Shown here one piece after another: positions 1 to 4,998 of a stretch of 15,460 nt of DNA. The DNA comes from an uncultured Candidatus Saccharibacteria bacterium. GTDB taxonomy: Bacteria; Patescibacteria; Saccharimonadia; Saccharimonadales; UBA1547. The notes beneath the pieces are model-generated. The model was not told where the DNA came from. It searched no databases and saw only the letters and a list, made by a program, of their open reading frames with translations. The DNA lies in NCBI GenBank assembly GCA_946480535.1, contig CAMLKA010000026.1, positions 1 through 15,460 on the forward strand, read 5' to 3'. The position numbers were made by a program, and so were the translations under genes. Numbering within the stretch: position 1 is the first letter of the stretch; each line of letters opens with the position of its first letter.

Positions 1-86
1 CGCCCGGCACGCTTAAGCTGAACGTACTCGCTCACAACGTCCTCAATATTGAGTCGTGCTCGGATTTCCTCTTTCGCGTCTTGCAT
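1..86 (-). CDS. dnaG: DNA primase DnaG, N-terminal fragment (runs off the left edge)
   Basis: Minus-strand reading from ATG 86-84 gives 28 codons: MQDAKEEIRARLN, then IEDVVSEYV, then QLKRAGR, and continues past the window edge. This matches the N-terminus of bacterial DnaG primases, where an 'I.DVVSEYV.LK..GRN' segment precedes the CHC2 zinc-binding domain. DnaG makes RNA primers for DNA replication. The zinc ligands and the TOPRIM catalytic domain lie outside the window, so the family call rests on the N-terminal signature alone. Upstream is an extended -10 box ending 6 nt before the ATG and no separate Shine-Dalgarno leader, so the start may be near-leaderless. It is divergent from the plus-strand gene beginning at 140. 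Confidence 0.82.
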   Translation of the reverse strand, partial: MQDAKEEIRARLNIEDVVSEYVQLKRAG

Positions 87-92
87 AGCCTT

Positions 93-101
93 AGTATACC
101 A
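93..101 (-). promoter_or_regulatory. Extended -10 promoter for dnaG
   Basis: On the minus strand TGGTATACT (TG-n-TATACT) is followed by AAGGCT and then the dnaG ATG. No convincing -35 is seen. The 6-nt distance puts the expected transcription start at about the start codon. The call is inferred from the sequence only. Confidence 0.55.
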
Positions 102-139
102 CCCTTTACCTCTGTTATTGATTATGCTTAAATGGGGTC

Positions 140-751
140 ATGAATCCTCAAAATGGGCAAACACCGCTTGATTACTTAAATCAGATTGCACCACAGGCGC
201 CAAAGAAGCAGCTTTTTAAGCTCAACCTGCGCACTATCATCGTGGGGCTGGTGGCGTTTCTTATCGTTATCATCATTATCGCAAACATTGGCGCAGCACT
301 TTCTAACGCGCGCAAAGAGCCGTGGGAGCGCTTCTCGGCGCGCCTGGCTGCAACAACGCAGGTTGTCGACAGTTCAACCGGAAAGATCAAAAACTCACAA
401 CTTCGCTCGCTGAATAGTGACCTCAAGCTCTACCTCACCAATACACAGCGAGACCTGGCCGAACCACTCAAAGCTTTTAGTATTAATCCAGCAAAACTCT
501 CTTCATCGGTCACTACCAAAGAAAGCAGCGCTGCAATGCTTGAACGTCTTGAGAATGGGCGCCTTAATGCCAAATACGACAGTACCTACGCCCGTGAAAT
601 GAGTTACCAGCTCGCAACGACCCTCGCCCTCTTGCAACAACTCTACAAGTCGGATGTCGGCCCTAAGACAAAAGCCTATCTTTCGAACGCCTACAAAAAC
701 CTTGCCCCAACCTACGAGGCAATCGACAACTTTAGCGCTTCAAACGAGTAG
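140..751 (+). CDS. Hypothetical membrane-anchored protein (203 aa)
   Basis: I do not recognise a family. The protein begins with a hydrophilic stretch of about 28 residues (PLDYLNQIAPQAPKK), then one strongly hydrophobic segment at about residues 32-52 (IIVGLVAFLIVIIIIANIG). A mostly helical region of about 150 residues rich in Ser, Leu, Lys and Ala follows, and there are no cysteines. This suggests a single-pass protein with its N-terminus in the cytoplasm and a helical domain outside. It is the only plus-strand gene here that I accept, divergent from dnaG and convergent with the yjbR-like gene (4 bp between stops). A possible -10 (TATGCT, 123-128) lies just upstream and no strong Shine-Dalgarno is visible. 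Small single-anchor proteins of this type are common in CPR genomes; the function is unknown. Confidence 0.8.
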   Translation: MNPQNGQTPLDYLNQIAPQAPKKQLFKLNLRTIIVGLVAFLIVIIIIANIGAALSNARKEPWERFSARLAATTQVVDSSTGKIKNSQLRSLNSDLKLYLTNTQRDLAEPLKAFSINPAKLSSSVTTKESSAAMLERLENGRLNAKYDSTYAREMSYQLATTLALLQQLYKSDVGPKTKAYLSNAYKNLAPTYEAIDNFSASNE

Positions 752-755
752 TGTA

Positions 756-769
756 TTACCCTTCGGTAA
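756..769. terminator. Short hairpin between convergent genes
   Basis: TTACC-CTTC-GGTAA is a perfect 5-bp inverted repeat. It overlaps the stop codon of the yjbR-like gene and lies 4 bp past the stop of the 140-751 gene. There is no clear T-tract on either side, so a weak bidirectional terminator is only a guess. Confidence 0.25.
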
Positions 770-1094
770 CAAGACGATAGCTTAAACGAGCGAGGTCTTT
801 AATTTCATCATCGCTCAGCTGACCGGTGCAGATAATGGTGTTCCAGTGCTTCTTGTTGAGGTGATAGCCCGGAAGGACGCTCTCGTATTTCTCACGGAGG
901 TTTTCGGCAAGTTGCGGGTCGCACTTCAAGCTCACGCGGAGCGGATTGCTGCCATCGGCGATAATCGCAAACAGCTTCCCTTCACCCGTTTCTTTGTGCC
1001 CAACTTTGTAGACACTGGTTCCTTCACCAAATGGAAAATCGAGCCACGTGTTTGGAAAACTCAGTACATATTCTTCAAGTTCTTTGTGTGTCAT
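756..1094 (-). CDS. MmcQ/YjbR family protein (112 aa)
   Basis: The protein matches the YjbR/MmcQ (DUF419) pattern. It has an N-terminal helix with 'SFPNTWLDFPFGEGTSVYKV', a central 'KLFAII...NPLRVSLKCDP' sheet, 'LPGYHLNKKHWNTI' and a C-terminal 'LSDDEIKDLARLSYRLV' helix. Full family length is about 110-120 residues, so this copy is complete. The fold is CyaY-like; members are often called putative DNA-binding proteins, but the role is not firmly known. The start ATG 1094-1092 lies 6 nt after a TAGAAT -10 box that overlaps the stop codon of the upstream capA-like gene. It thus appears to have its own promoter while remaining open to read-through from capA. Confidence 0.88.
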   Translation of the reverse strand: MTHKELEEYVLSFPNTWLDFPFGEGTSVYKVGHKETGEGKLFAIIADGSNPLRVSLKCDPQLAENLREKYESVLPGYHLNKKHWNTIICTGQLSDDEIKDLARLSYRLVTEG

Positions 1095-1100
1095 AGCTCT

Positions 1101-1108
1101 ATTCTACA
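1101..1108 (-). promoter_or_regulatory. -10 box of the yjbR-like gene, overlapping the capA-like stop codon
   Basis: Minus strand: TG-TAGAAT, then AGAGCT, then ATG. The TAG inside the hexamer is the stop codon of the capA-like gene (1106-1104). The 6-nt spacing is the same as for dnaG and the capA-like gene. Confidence 0.4.
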
Positions 1109-2324
1109 GGCTTCCCTGAGGTGACTGCAACTGGCTCATTGTTTGAGACCACTGTAATCGTTGCAAGATGTCTGCCGTTTCGGCTTCCGTAGCCGGCTTC
1201 GTAATCTTTTGGGCGCTATTCGCACCAACCACGCCGTATCGATATTCAATTGGTAATTCTTTCAACCCTTCTGCCGTTGCTTGCTGAAGGCAGGCGTCCT
1301 TATAGCTTGCACACCGCTGGCCCAGTTTCAGCCAAGCGGTCAGCGTCTCACTCGAAGTTTCTGATGTATTCATAACAACGCGTATTGCAGCGGAACGTGT
1401 GACCTCTTTATTGGCCTGTTGGTCAAAGATAAAGTTGCCCATTGAATATACGATTAATTTGCCTTTATAGGACTCGGTTGATTGTATCCAGTGTGGGTGG
1501 TTACCGAGTACCATATCAGCACCGGCGTCAATCATTGCACGGTAAGAATTCATACGAATCGTGTCCGGTGAGGTTTTGTATTCAGCACCCATGTGCGGCA
1601 TAACAATGACCGGCATATACGCAGCATATTTTTGTATCTCGGCAATAGCACTGGCTGGTGGAATCTTAAAGACACCGTTATAGCCACAGAGCGCAACCGG
1701 AAGTTTTTCAGATTTCGTTGAATCGTCGTCGTACGTTACCGTAACCGGCAACGCAACAACGTCGCAGGCATCTTCAGTAACTGCCGGGTCATAGTGTCCG
1801 AAATATTGAATCGAGTTTTTATCGAGCTGCTCTTTTGTCTCACTAAACCCAGCCGCACCGCGGTTATCGGTGTGGTTGTTAGCAAGCGACATAGCAGTAA
1901 ACCACTTTGCAGCTTCAGGAAGATACTCTGGGGAGCAGTTGAACGACAGCGTTGTGTCTTCCTGCGCAGAGGTTTGCGTAAAGCCAGCAACTGTTGGACA
2001 CTCGAGGTTCCCTATCCAGGCGTCATAGCTATCGCGCTGGAATTCGTTCAAGCGGGAAAAAGGGTATGCAGTCTTGAGCGGGCTCGCCATCGACCAGTCG
2101 TTCATGTACCGACCCCAGTACACATCGCCAAGAAAAAGCGTATTTGCTTGTATGGCAGCTGGCTTCGGTGGCTCGCTTTCAACAACCTGCTGATTGGTAG
2201 GCGAATTTGCTTTTGGTGCCTGGTACCAAAGAAATGCCAGTACCGCTCCTGCGGTCGCAACAACAATAGCCGTAGCCAGTCCAATATGCCACAAAACTCG
2301 GTGTTTTCGCCCCGACACTTTCAT
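1104..2324 (-). CDS. CapA/PgsA-type metallophosphatase-like protein, membrane anchored (406 aa)
   Basis: An N-terminal membrane segment (about residues 12-34, HIGLATAIVVATAGAVLAFLW) is followed by a Pro/Gln-rich linker and a PGA_cap-type domain from about residue 62. Recognisable blocks are FLGDVYWGR (D67), IGNLECPT (N106, E108), LANNHTDNRG (N149, N150, H151), MPHMGAEY (H244, E248) and GNHPHW (H276, H278). These are the expected metal- and substrate-binding positions of the calcineurin-like CapA family, which takes part in poly-gamma-glutamate or capsule synthesis. The domain would face outside the membrane. No capB/capC neighbours are present, so poly-gamma-glutamate synthesis cannot be inferred; cell-envelope work is more cautious. 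ATG 2324 was chosen because a TACAAT -10 lies exactly 6 nt upstream. Confidence 0.85.
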   Translation of the reverse strand: MKVSGRKHRVLWHIGLATAIVVATAGAVLAFLWYQAPKANSPTNQQVVESEPPKPAAIQANTLFLGDVYWGRYMNDWSMASPLKTAYPFSRLNEFQRDSYDAWIGNLECPTVAGFTQTSAQEDTTLSFNCSPEYLPEAAKWFTAMSLANNHTDNRGAAGFSETKEQLDKNSIQYFGHYDPAVTEDACDVVALPVTVTYDDDSTKSEKLPVALCGYNGVFKIPPASAIAEIQKYAAYMPVIVMPHMGAEYKTSPDTIRMNSYRAMIDAGADMVLGNHPHWIQSTESYKGKLIVYSMGNFIFDQQANKEVTRSAAIRVVMNTSETSSETLTAWLKLGQRCASYKDACLQQATAEGLKELPIEYRYGVVGANSAQKITKPATEAETADILQRLQWSQTMSQLQSPQGSL

Positions 2325-2330
2325 GCCTTC

Positions 2331-2339
2331 ATTGTAGCA
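2331..2339 (-). promoter_or_regulatory. Extended -10 promoter for the capA-like gene
   Basis: Minus strand TGCTACAAT, then GAAGGC, then the ATG at 2324. It fills the 23-bp gap after the orn stop. No good -35 is visible. Confidence 0.55.
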
Positions 2340-2347
2340 CTCAGTAA

Positions 2348-2920
2348 TTAATTCTTTTTGAACTTTGTCAGGTAGTAGCGAATCTCTTCAATACTCCCGC
2401 GAATGTCATCAAGCGCGCGGTGCGCTTCGCGCTTTGCAAACTTCTTGCCGTAGCGGTTCTCGAACACAACTTTCCATGCCGACACATCAAGCATGCGGTA
2501 GTGCAGCCGGGCATTCAACCGAGGCCATTCATTCTCAATAAAACGACGATCCATATGAATCGAATTTCCAGCCAAAATAACCGGTATACCCGCTTCAAAG
2601 TGCTCATCAAGGAGCGCAATCAGTTCATTCTCAATCGTGCGCCCAGAGCGAGCAGATTCGTTATTTTGCTTAATCAGCGCGTCGCGCGTTTCGGGTACAG
2701 AGTTCCAAAAGTCTTTCGCCGGCCCCTTAAACATACGCCGCTCGACGAGCCGCGGCCCTACCTGAATCGCCGCTTCATACGTGGCAATTTCTTGAAAATC
2801 CCAATCTGTAATAATTGCGCCAACTTCAAGAATACGATCCTCCACCGGGTCGAGTCCGGTCATTTCAAGATCAATCCAAAGCACATGTTTTTGCTTTGTG
2901 TTGGCGAGCTTCTTGTCCAC
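2348..2920 (-). CDS. orn: Oligoribonuclease (DEDDh 3'-5' exoribonuclease)
   Basis: Orn degrades 2-5 nt RNA oligonucleotides at the end of mRNA turnover, with two metal ions in a DEDDh active site. All five residues are visible: D17 and E19 in WIDLEMTGLDP, D124 in NSIHMDRRFI, and H167 and D172 in AHRALDDIRGS. The 'MLDVSAWK' block is also typical. Length (190 aa) is normal for the family (about 180). The start is GTG 2920-2918, overlapping the mscL stop codon by one base (TAGTG), so the two genes are probably translationally coupled and co-transcribed from the mscL promoter. No internal promoter is evident. Confidence 0.95.
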   Translation of the reverse strand: MDKKLANTKQKHVLWIDLEMTGLDPVEDRILEVGAIITDWDFQEIATYEAAIQVGPRLVERRMFKGPAKDFWNSVPETRDALIKQNNESARSGRTIENELIALLDEHFEAGIPVILAGNSIHMDRRFIENEWPRLNARLHYRMLDVSAWKVVFENRYGKKFAKREAHRALDDIRGSIEEIRYYLTKFKKN

Positions 2921-3360
2921 TATGACTTCTTCTTATCGAGCTTGTCGAGCTTAAAGATATAGACAATCCAATAGATGACGAGAGCAGTCGCAATCAATGT
3001 AATAAGTGAGGAGAGAGCGGCGCCCCAGGCGAATGTCGCGCTTCGGCCAAATGCTTCAAAAGTCCATGTTGACGTCGCGAGTGTCGAACCGGTACCGGTA
3101 ATAAATTGAACAATCGGGTTAATAAACCCTTCAACGAGTTTCTTTACCGTGTCGCCCGCTGCAGCACCAATCGCAAGACCAACGGCGAGGCCAATCACCC
3201 CTTGAGTACGGATAAAATCGGTAAAGCCACTTACATGGCCCCTCACGTGATCAACACTTGCCTCTGCGGCTTTTTTGGTTGATGCTGCCGCCTTTTTACG
3301 ACGGTCTGCTGCGTTTGTTCGTGCTTTTGATGATTGAGTATTTTTTTGACTTTCGGCCAT
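2920..3360 (-). CDS. mscL: Large-conductance mechanosensitive channel MscL with long N-terminal extension
   Basis: MscL is the inner-membrane tension valve that releases solutes on osmotic downshock. The core starts near residue 45: GFTDFIRTQG (amphipathic S1 helix) leads into TM1 (VIGLAVGLAIGAAAGDTVKK, the Gly/Ala-rich pore helix). A periplasmic loop (about residues 75-105) follows, then TM2 (LSSLITLIATALVIYWIVYIF) and a short Lys/Asp tail. Length from this start is 146 aa (E. coli MscL 136). About 43 residues before S1 form a Lys/Ala/Arg-rich cytoplasmic extension, unusual for the family. ATG 3360 was chosen because GAGGAG lies 7 nt upstream; a longer frame to 3384 would start inside the leader. 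It is followed directly by orn. Confidence 0.9.
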   Translation of the reverse strand: MAESQKNTQSSKARTNAADRRKKAAASTKKAAEASVDHVRGHVSGFTDFIRTQGVIGLAVGLAIGAAAGDTVKKLVEGFINPIVQFITGTGSTLATSTWTFEAFGRSATFAWGAALSSLITLIATALVIYWIVYIFKLDKLDKKKS

Positions 3361-3393
3361 TTGTGCTCCTCTTATTACCACCACTTTTCATTC

Positions 3394-3402
3394 AGTATAT
3401 CA
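3394..3402 (-). promoter_or_regulatory. Extended -10 promoter for mscL-orn
   Basis: Minus strand TGATATACT. It predicts a leader of about 25 nt carrying the GAGGAG ribosome-binding site, so this is one of the few units here with a conventional leader. The -35 zone reaches the left edge of the GC-rich island. Confidence 0.5.
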
Positions 3403-3417
3403 TTTCAAAGGTAATTG

Positions 3418-3430
3418 AATCAGGAGAAGA
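3418..3430 (+). repeat. Left copy of a 13-bp inverted repeat (AATCAGGAGAAGA)
   Basis: A perfect inverted copy is at 3862-3874. The pair brackets the GC-rich winged-helix gene. The right copy serves as that gene's ribosome-binding site; the left copy precedes an ATG at 3431 on the plus strand. It could be a cassette boundary or just a shared ribosome-binding sequence. Confidence 0.45.
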
Positions 3431-3438
3431 ATGGGTCG

Positions 3439-3479
3439 CGAGTGGGGCTCAAGAGGCTTATGGCCCCGAGCCCCACTCG
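3439..3479. repeat. Strong stem-loop, 12-bp perfect inverted repeat
   Basis: CGAGTGGGGCTC (3439-3450) and GAGCCCCACTCG (3468-3479) enclose a 17-nt loop. It lies 37 bp past the stop of the winged-helix gene. No T-tract follows on either strand, so it is not a textbook intrinsic terminator; it may stabilise the 3' end or act at the DNA level. Confidence 0.75.
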
Positions 3480-3515
3480 ACTGCCGCTTCGTGGGCGACA
3501 ACGACGTGCCGATGG

Positions 3516-3860
3516 TTACGGCATGCTTGTGGTGGCGGCGATGATCTTGTTGTATTCGATCCGCCCACGCTCGGTGAGAGCGTAGACGCGCTCGCGCGTC
3601 GAGCTCCGGTACGGGGACTCGGTTGCGCCGCCACCGCCGACCATTCGACGGGTCATCGTCCCTTCGGTCATGGCGAGGATCCCCTCCTCGCGCAGGTCGC
3701 GCACCAGCTCGGCCACCGCCGAAACATTGAGGTGCGGAAGGTTCATCCGGAACCAAAGGTTCCTCTCGAACCTCTCGCCAGCCTCGATGGTGAGCGGACC
3801 AGCATCTCCGACGCGCTTGATCACCTGGTCACGGGCGGTCATCAGCGTTGCAGCGTTCAT
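3516..3860 (-). CDS. Putative winged-helix DNA-binding protein, GC-rich and probably acquired (114 aa)
   Basis: I do not recognise a named family. The C-terminal two thirds look like a winged helix: a probable recognition helix NVSAVAELVRDLREEGIL (about residues 45-62), a Gly-rich wing (MVGGGG), then RERVYALTERGRIEYNKII, resembling the 'Y.LTE.GR' end of MarR/PadR-type regulators. Start ATG 3860 follows AGGAGAAGAG. I counted about 65% GC over 3481-3840 and G or C in 93 of 114 third codon positions (about 82%), against 14 of 30 in a sampled nrdB stretch. This strongly suggests horizontal origin. A structured leader with a terminator lies upstream and a 12-bp stem-loop downstream. A transcriptional regulator is inference from fold-like features only. 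Confidence 0.72.
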   Translation of the reverse strand: MNAATLMTARDQVIKRVGDAGPLTIEAGERFERNLWFRMNLPHLNVSAVAELVRDLREEGILAMTEGTMTRRMVGGGGATESPYRSSTRERVYALTERGRIEYNKIIAATTSMP

Positions 3861-3861
3861 C

Positions 3862-3874
3862 TCTTCTCCTGATT
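3862..3874 (-). repeat. Right copy of the 13-bp inverted repeat, also the ribosome-binding site
   Basis: Read on the minus strand this is AATCAGGAGAAGA followed by GATG, supplying the Shine-Dalgarno AGGAG for the 3516-3860 gene. It is the inverted partner of 3418-3430. Confidence 0.45.
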
Positions 3875-3880
3875 GTTCGT

Positions 3881-3900
3881 GCAAGCCTCCTCAGGCCTGC
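3881..3900 (-). promoter_or_regulatory. Leader hairpin close to the ribosome-binding site
   Basis: Minus strand GCAGGCCT-GAGG-AGGCTTGC: 8 bp with one G-U pair and a 4-nt loop. It ends 6 nt upstream of the AATCAGGAGAAGA element, so it could modulate ribosome access to the winged-helix gene. Confidence 0.4.
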
Positions 3901-3907
3901 GGGTGCG

Positions 3908-3932
3908 TGCACTCCTCCGGATGGCGAGTGCA
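3908..3932 (-). promoter_or_regulatory. Second leader hairpin, 7-bp perfect repeat
   Basis: TGCACTC (3908-3914) and GAGTGCA (3926-3932) with an 11-nt loop lie between the intrinsic terminator and the 3881-3900 hairpin. A small plus-strand ORF through it is judged spurious. Confidence 0.4.
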
Positions 3933-3956
3933 TGGTACGTCTTTTCTTTGTAGAAC

Positions 3957-3985
3957 GAAAACGCGCCGAGGTTTCCCTCGACGCG
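3957..3985 (-). terminator. Intrinsic terminator in the leader of the winged-helix gene
   Basis: Minus strand CGCGTCGAGG-GAAA-CCTCGGCGCG is a 10-bp stem with one U-G pair and a GNRA-type loop, followed by TTTTCGTT. It lies upstream of the gene at 3860, not downstream of another gene, so it would stop transcription before that gene is read. An upstream segment (4016-4023) can pair with its 5' arm instead. An outer 9-bp stem (TTTGTAGAA 3947-3955 with TTCTACAAA 3995-4003) encloses the whole structure. Confidence 0.7.
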
Positions 3986-4009
3986 CTGATTGGTTTCTAC
4001 AAATCAAAT

Positions 4010-4078
4010 CTACGACGTCGAGGACGCATCAAACATGAGGCCGAGTAGCATACATGATTGGTGTGTCGTAAACGTCAT
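4010..4078 (-). CDS. Possible 22-codon leader peptide (attenuator ORF)
   Basis: ATG 4078-4076 lies 6 nt after a TATACT box. The frame encodes MTFTTHQSCM then LLGLMFDASSTS and stops at TAG 4012-4010. Its last codons (TCC TCG ACG) contain CCTCGACG, which can pair with the 5' arm of the downstream terminator. A ribosome sitting at the stop would mask this segment and favour termination. Thr (4) and Ser (4) are frequent. No independent evidence shows that it is translated; an untranslated small RNA is equally possible. Confidence 0.3.
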   Translation of the reverse strand: MTFTTHQSCMLLGLMFDASSTS

Positions 4079-4079
4079 A

Positions 4080-4103
4080 GCCCCAGTATAGGCTTACCGG
4101 GGC
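4080..4103 (-). terminator. Stem-loop after the 290-aa gene, overlapping a -10-like TATACT
   Basis: GCCCC-A-GTA and TAC-C-GGGGC pair on the minus strand as a 9-bp stem with one G-U pair and a 6-nt loop, 13 bp past the stop of the 4117-4989 gene. No U-tract follows, so terminator strength is doubtful. The 3' arm includes TATACT (4090-4085), placed 6 nt from the putative leader-peptide ATG, so the same bases may serve as a promoter. Confidence 0.45.
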
Positions 4104-4116
4104 GAGAAAATCAAGC

Positions 4117-4989
4117 TTAGTTTGTTGACGCCTGTTGTTTTGGCGACAAAACTTCCATCAGAAGCGGTTCGTAGTGAGTATCCTGCAGCAGCTTTTGACC
4201 CGCTTCACCAAGTGGGGCTTTACCCCCACCACTTTGTCCTAGTGGTGTATTGAGAGAATCTTCAACAAATGTCCATGTCGTACCCTCTGCGGTGTAGAGC
4301 AGTGAGTTCTTTATCGTGACCGCATCGCTTGCAACAACGGTAAGTTGCGCCAAAGAATATGCTTTGTCATCGCTCGCTACTGCGGCGTATTTAATCGCAC
4401 TGTAGTCTTTTTCGTATGAAGGAGCTTTCGCAAGCAGTGTTTCAACCAGCGCCGTCTGCTCATTCACTTTCGTTACGTCTTCACAGGCCAAAGTCATCGC
4501 CATCGCCCCAACAGATCCCATCACGGTGCATGTTGCCGTTTCGCCAACATAGACACCGATGACCTCAGCGCCCCGAAGTGGTTTCTTTTCAAGCCCCTCT
4601 CCGGTTAAGTAGGTGCCTATAGCATCGCCTACGCGAGTAATATCTTGCGGCGCAAGCCCTTCAACCTTACGGAGTGTGACGTAACTTTCCACATCGAATT
4701 GAATCGCCTTATTTTGACTGGCGTCCGTAAACGCGTAGAGTGGCGCAGTGCCCCCCTCTTGTGCAGATACAACAACAATATCGCTCAGCGCCTCAGTTTT
4801 AGCGGCGTGCGTCGTAAAAGAAGTAATCACCGCACGAGCCGCAGCTCCCGTTTGCTGCGCTGTGTTATTTTGATTGTCTTGCGTTGTGTCTTTCGAATTC
4901 AGCGCCGTTAAAACACCGACCGTTCCAGCCGCTATCGCCACAAACCCGACAACCGCTACAATTACCCATATAATCCATTTATTTTTCAT
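4117..4989 (-). CDS. Hypothetical single-anchor extracytoplasmic protein (290 aa)
   Basis: No family is recognised. Residues 1-4 are charged (MKNK), residues 5-30 form a membrane segment (WIIWVIVAVVGFVAIAAGTV), and a Gln/Asn/Thr-rich linker (about residues 32-50) leads to a domain of about 230 residues outside the membrane. Two cysteines in the middle (ATCTVMG and LACEDV) could form a disulfide. Start ATG 4989 is preceded by AGGGGA, 5 nt away. The gap to the upstream pilin-like gene is 9 bp, so the two are almost certainly co-transcribed. A role in pilus assembly or as an adhesin partner is inferred from context alone. Confidence 0.75.
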   Translation of the reverse strand: MKNKWIIWVIVAVVGFVAIAAGTVGVLTALNSKDTTQDNQNNTAQQTGAAARAVITSFTTHAAKTEALSDIVVVSAQEGGTAPLYAFTDASQNKAIQFDVESYVTLRKVEGLAPQDITRVGDAIGTYLTGEGLEKKPLRGAEVIGVYVGETATCTVMGSVGAMAMTLACEDVTKVNEQTALVETLLAKAPSYEKDYSAIKYAAVASDDKAYSLAQLTVVASDAVTIKNSLLYTAEGTTWTFVEDSLNTPLGQSGGGKAPLGEAGQKLLQDTHYEPLLMEVLSPKQQASTN

Positions 4990-4998
4990 ATCATTCCC

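Noticed and set aside
846..1124. Long antisense ORFs opposite yjbR, capA, orn, pilin, argS, pyrG, zwf and nrd genes
   Set aside because: They are shadow frames of well-supported genes and show no family features of their own.
3431..3544. Plus-strand ORF of 37 codons after AGGAGAAGA
   Set aside because: It has a good ribosome-binding site, but it runs through the 12-bp stem-loop and overlaps the end of the better-supported minus-strand gene; no recognisable protein.
3947..4003. Integron attC site
   Set aside because: The bipartite palindrome looks similar, but the core GTTRRRY/RYYYAAC motifs do not fit and no integrase is in the window.
3932..4048. Plus-strand ORF of 38 codons across the leader region
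   Set aside because: It spans the intrinsic terminator and the outer palindrome arms; its ATG is in the arm of another hairpin and no clear promoter is present.
3420..4084. tmRNA or RNase P RNA on the minus strand
   Set aside because: The region is GC-rich with hairpins and begins GGGGCT, but there is no T-loop GTTCGA, CCA end or tag ORF, and the middle has clear codon structure.
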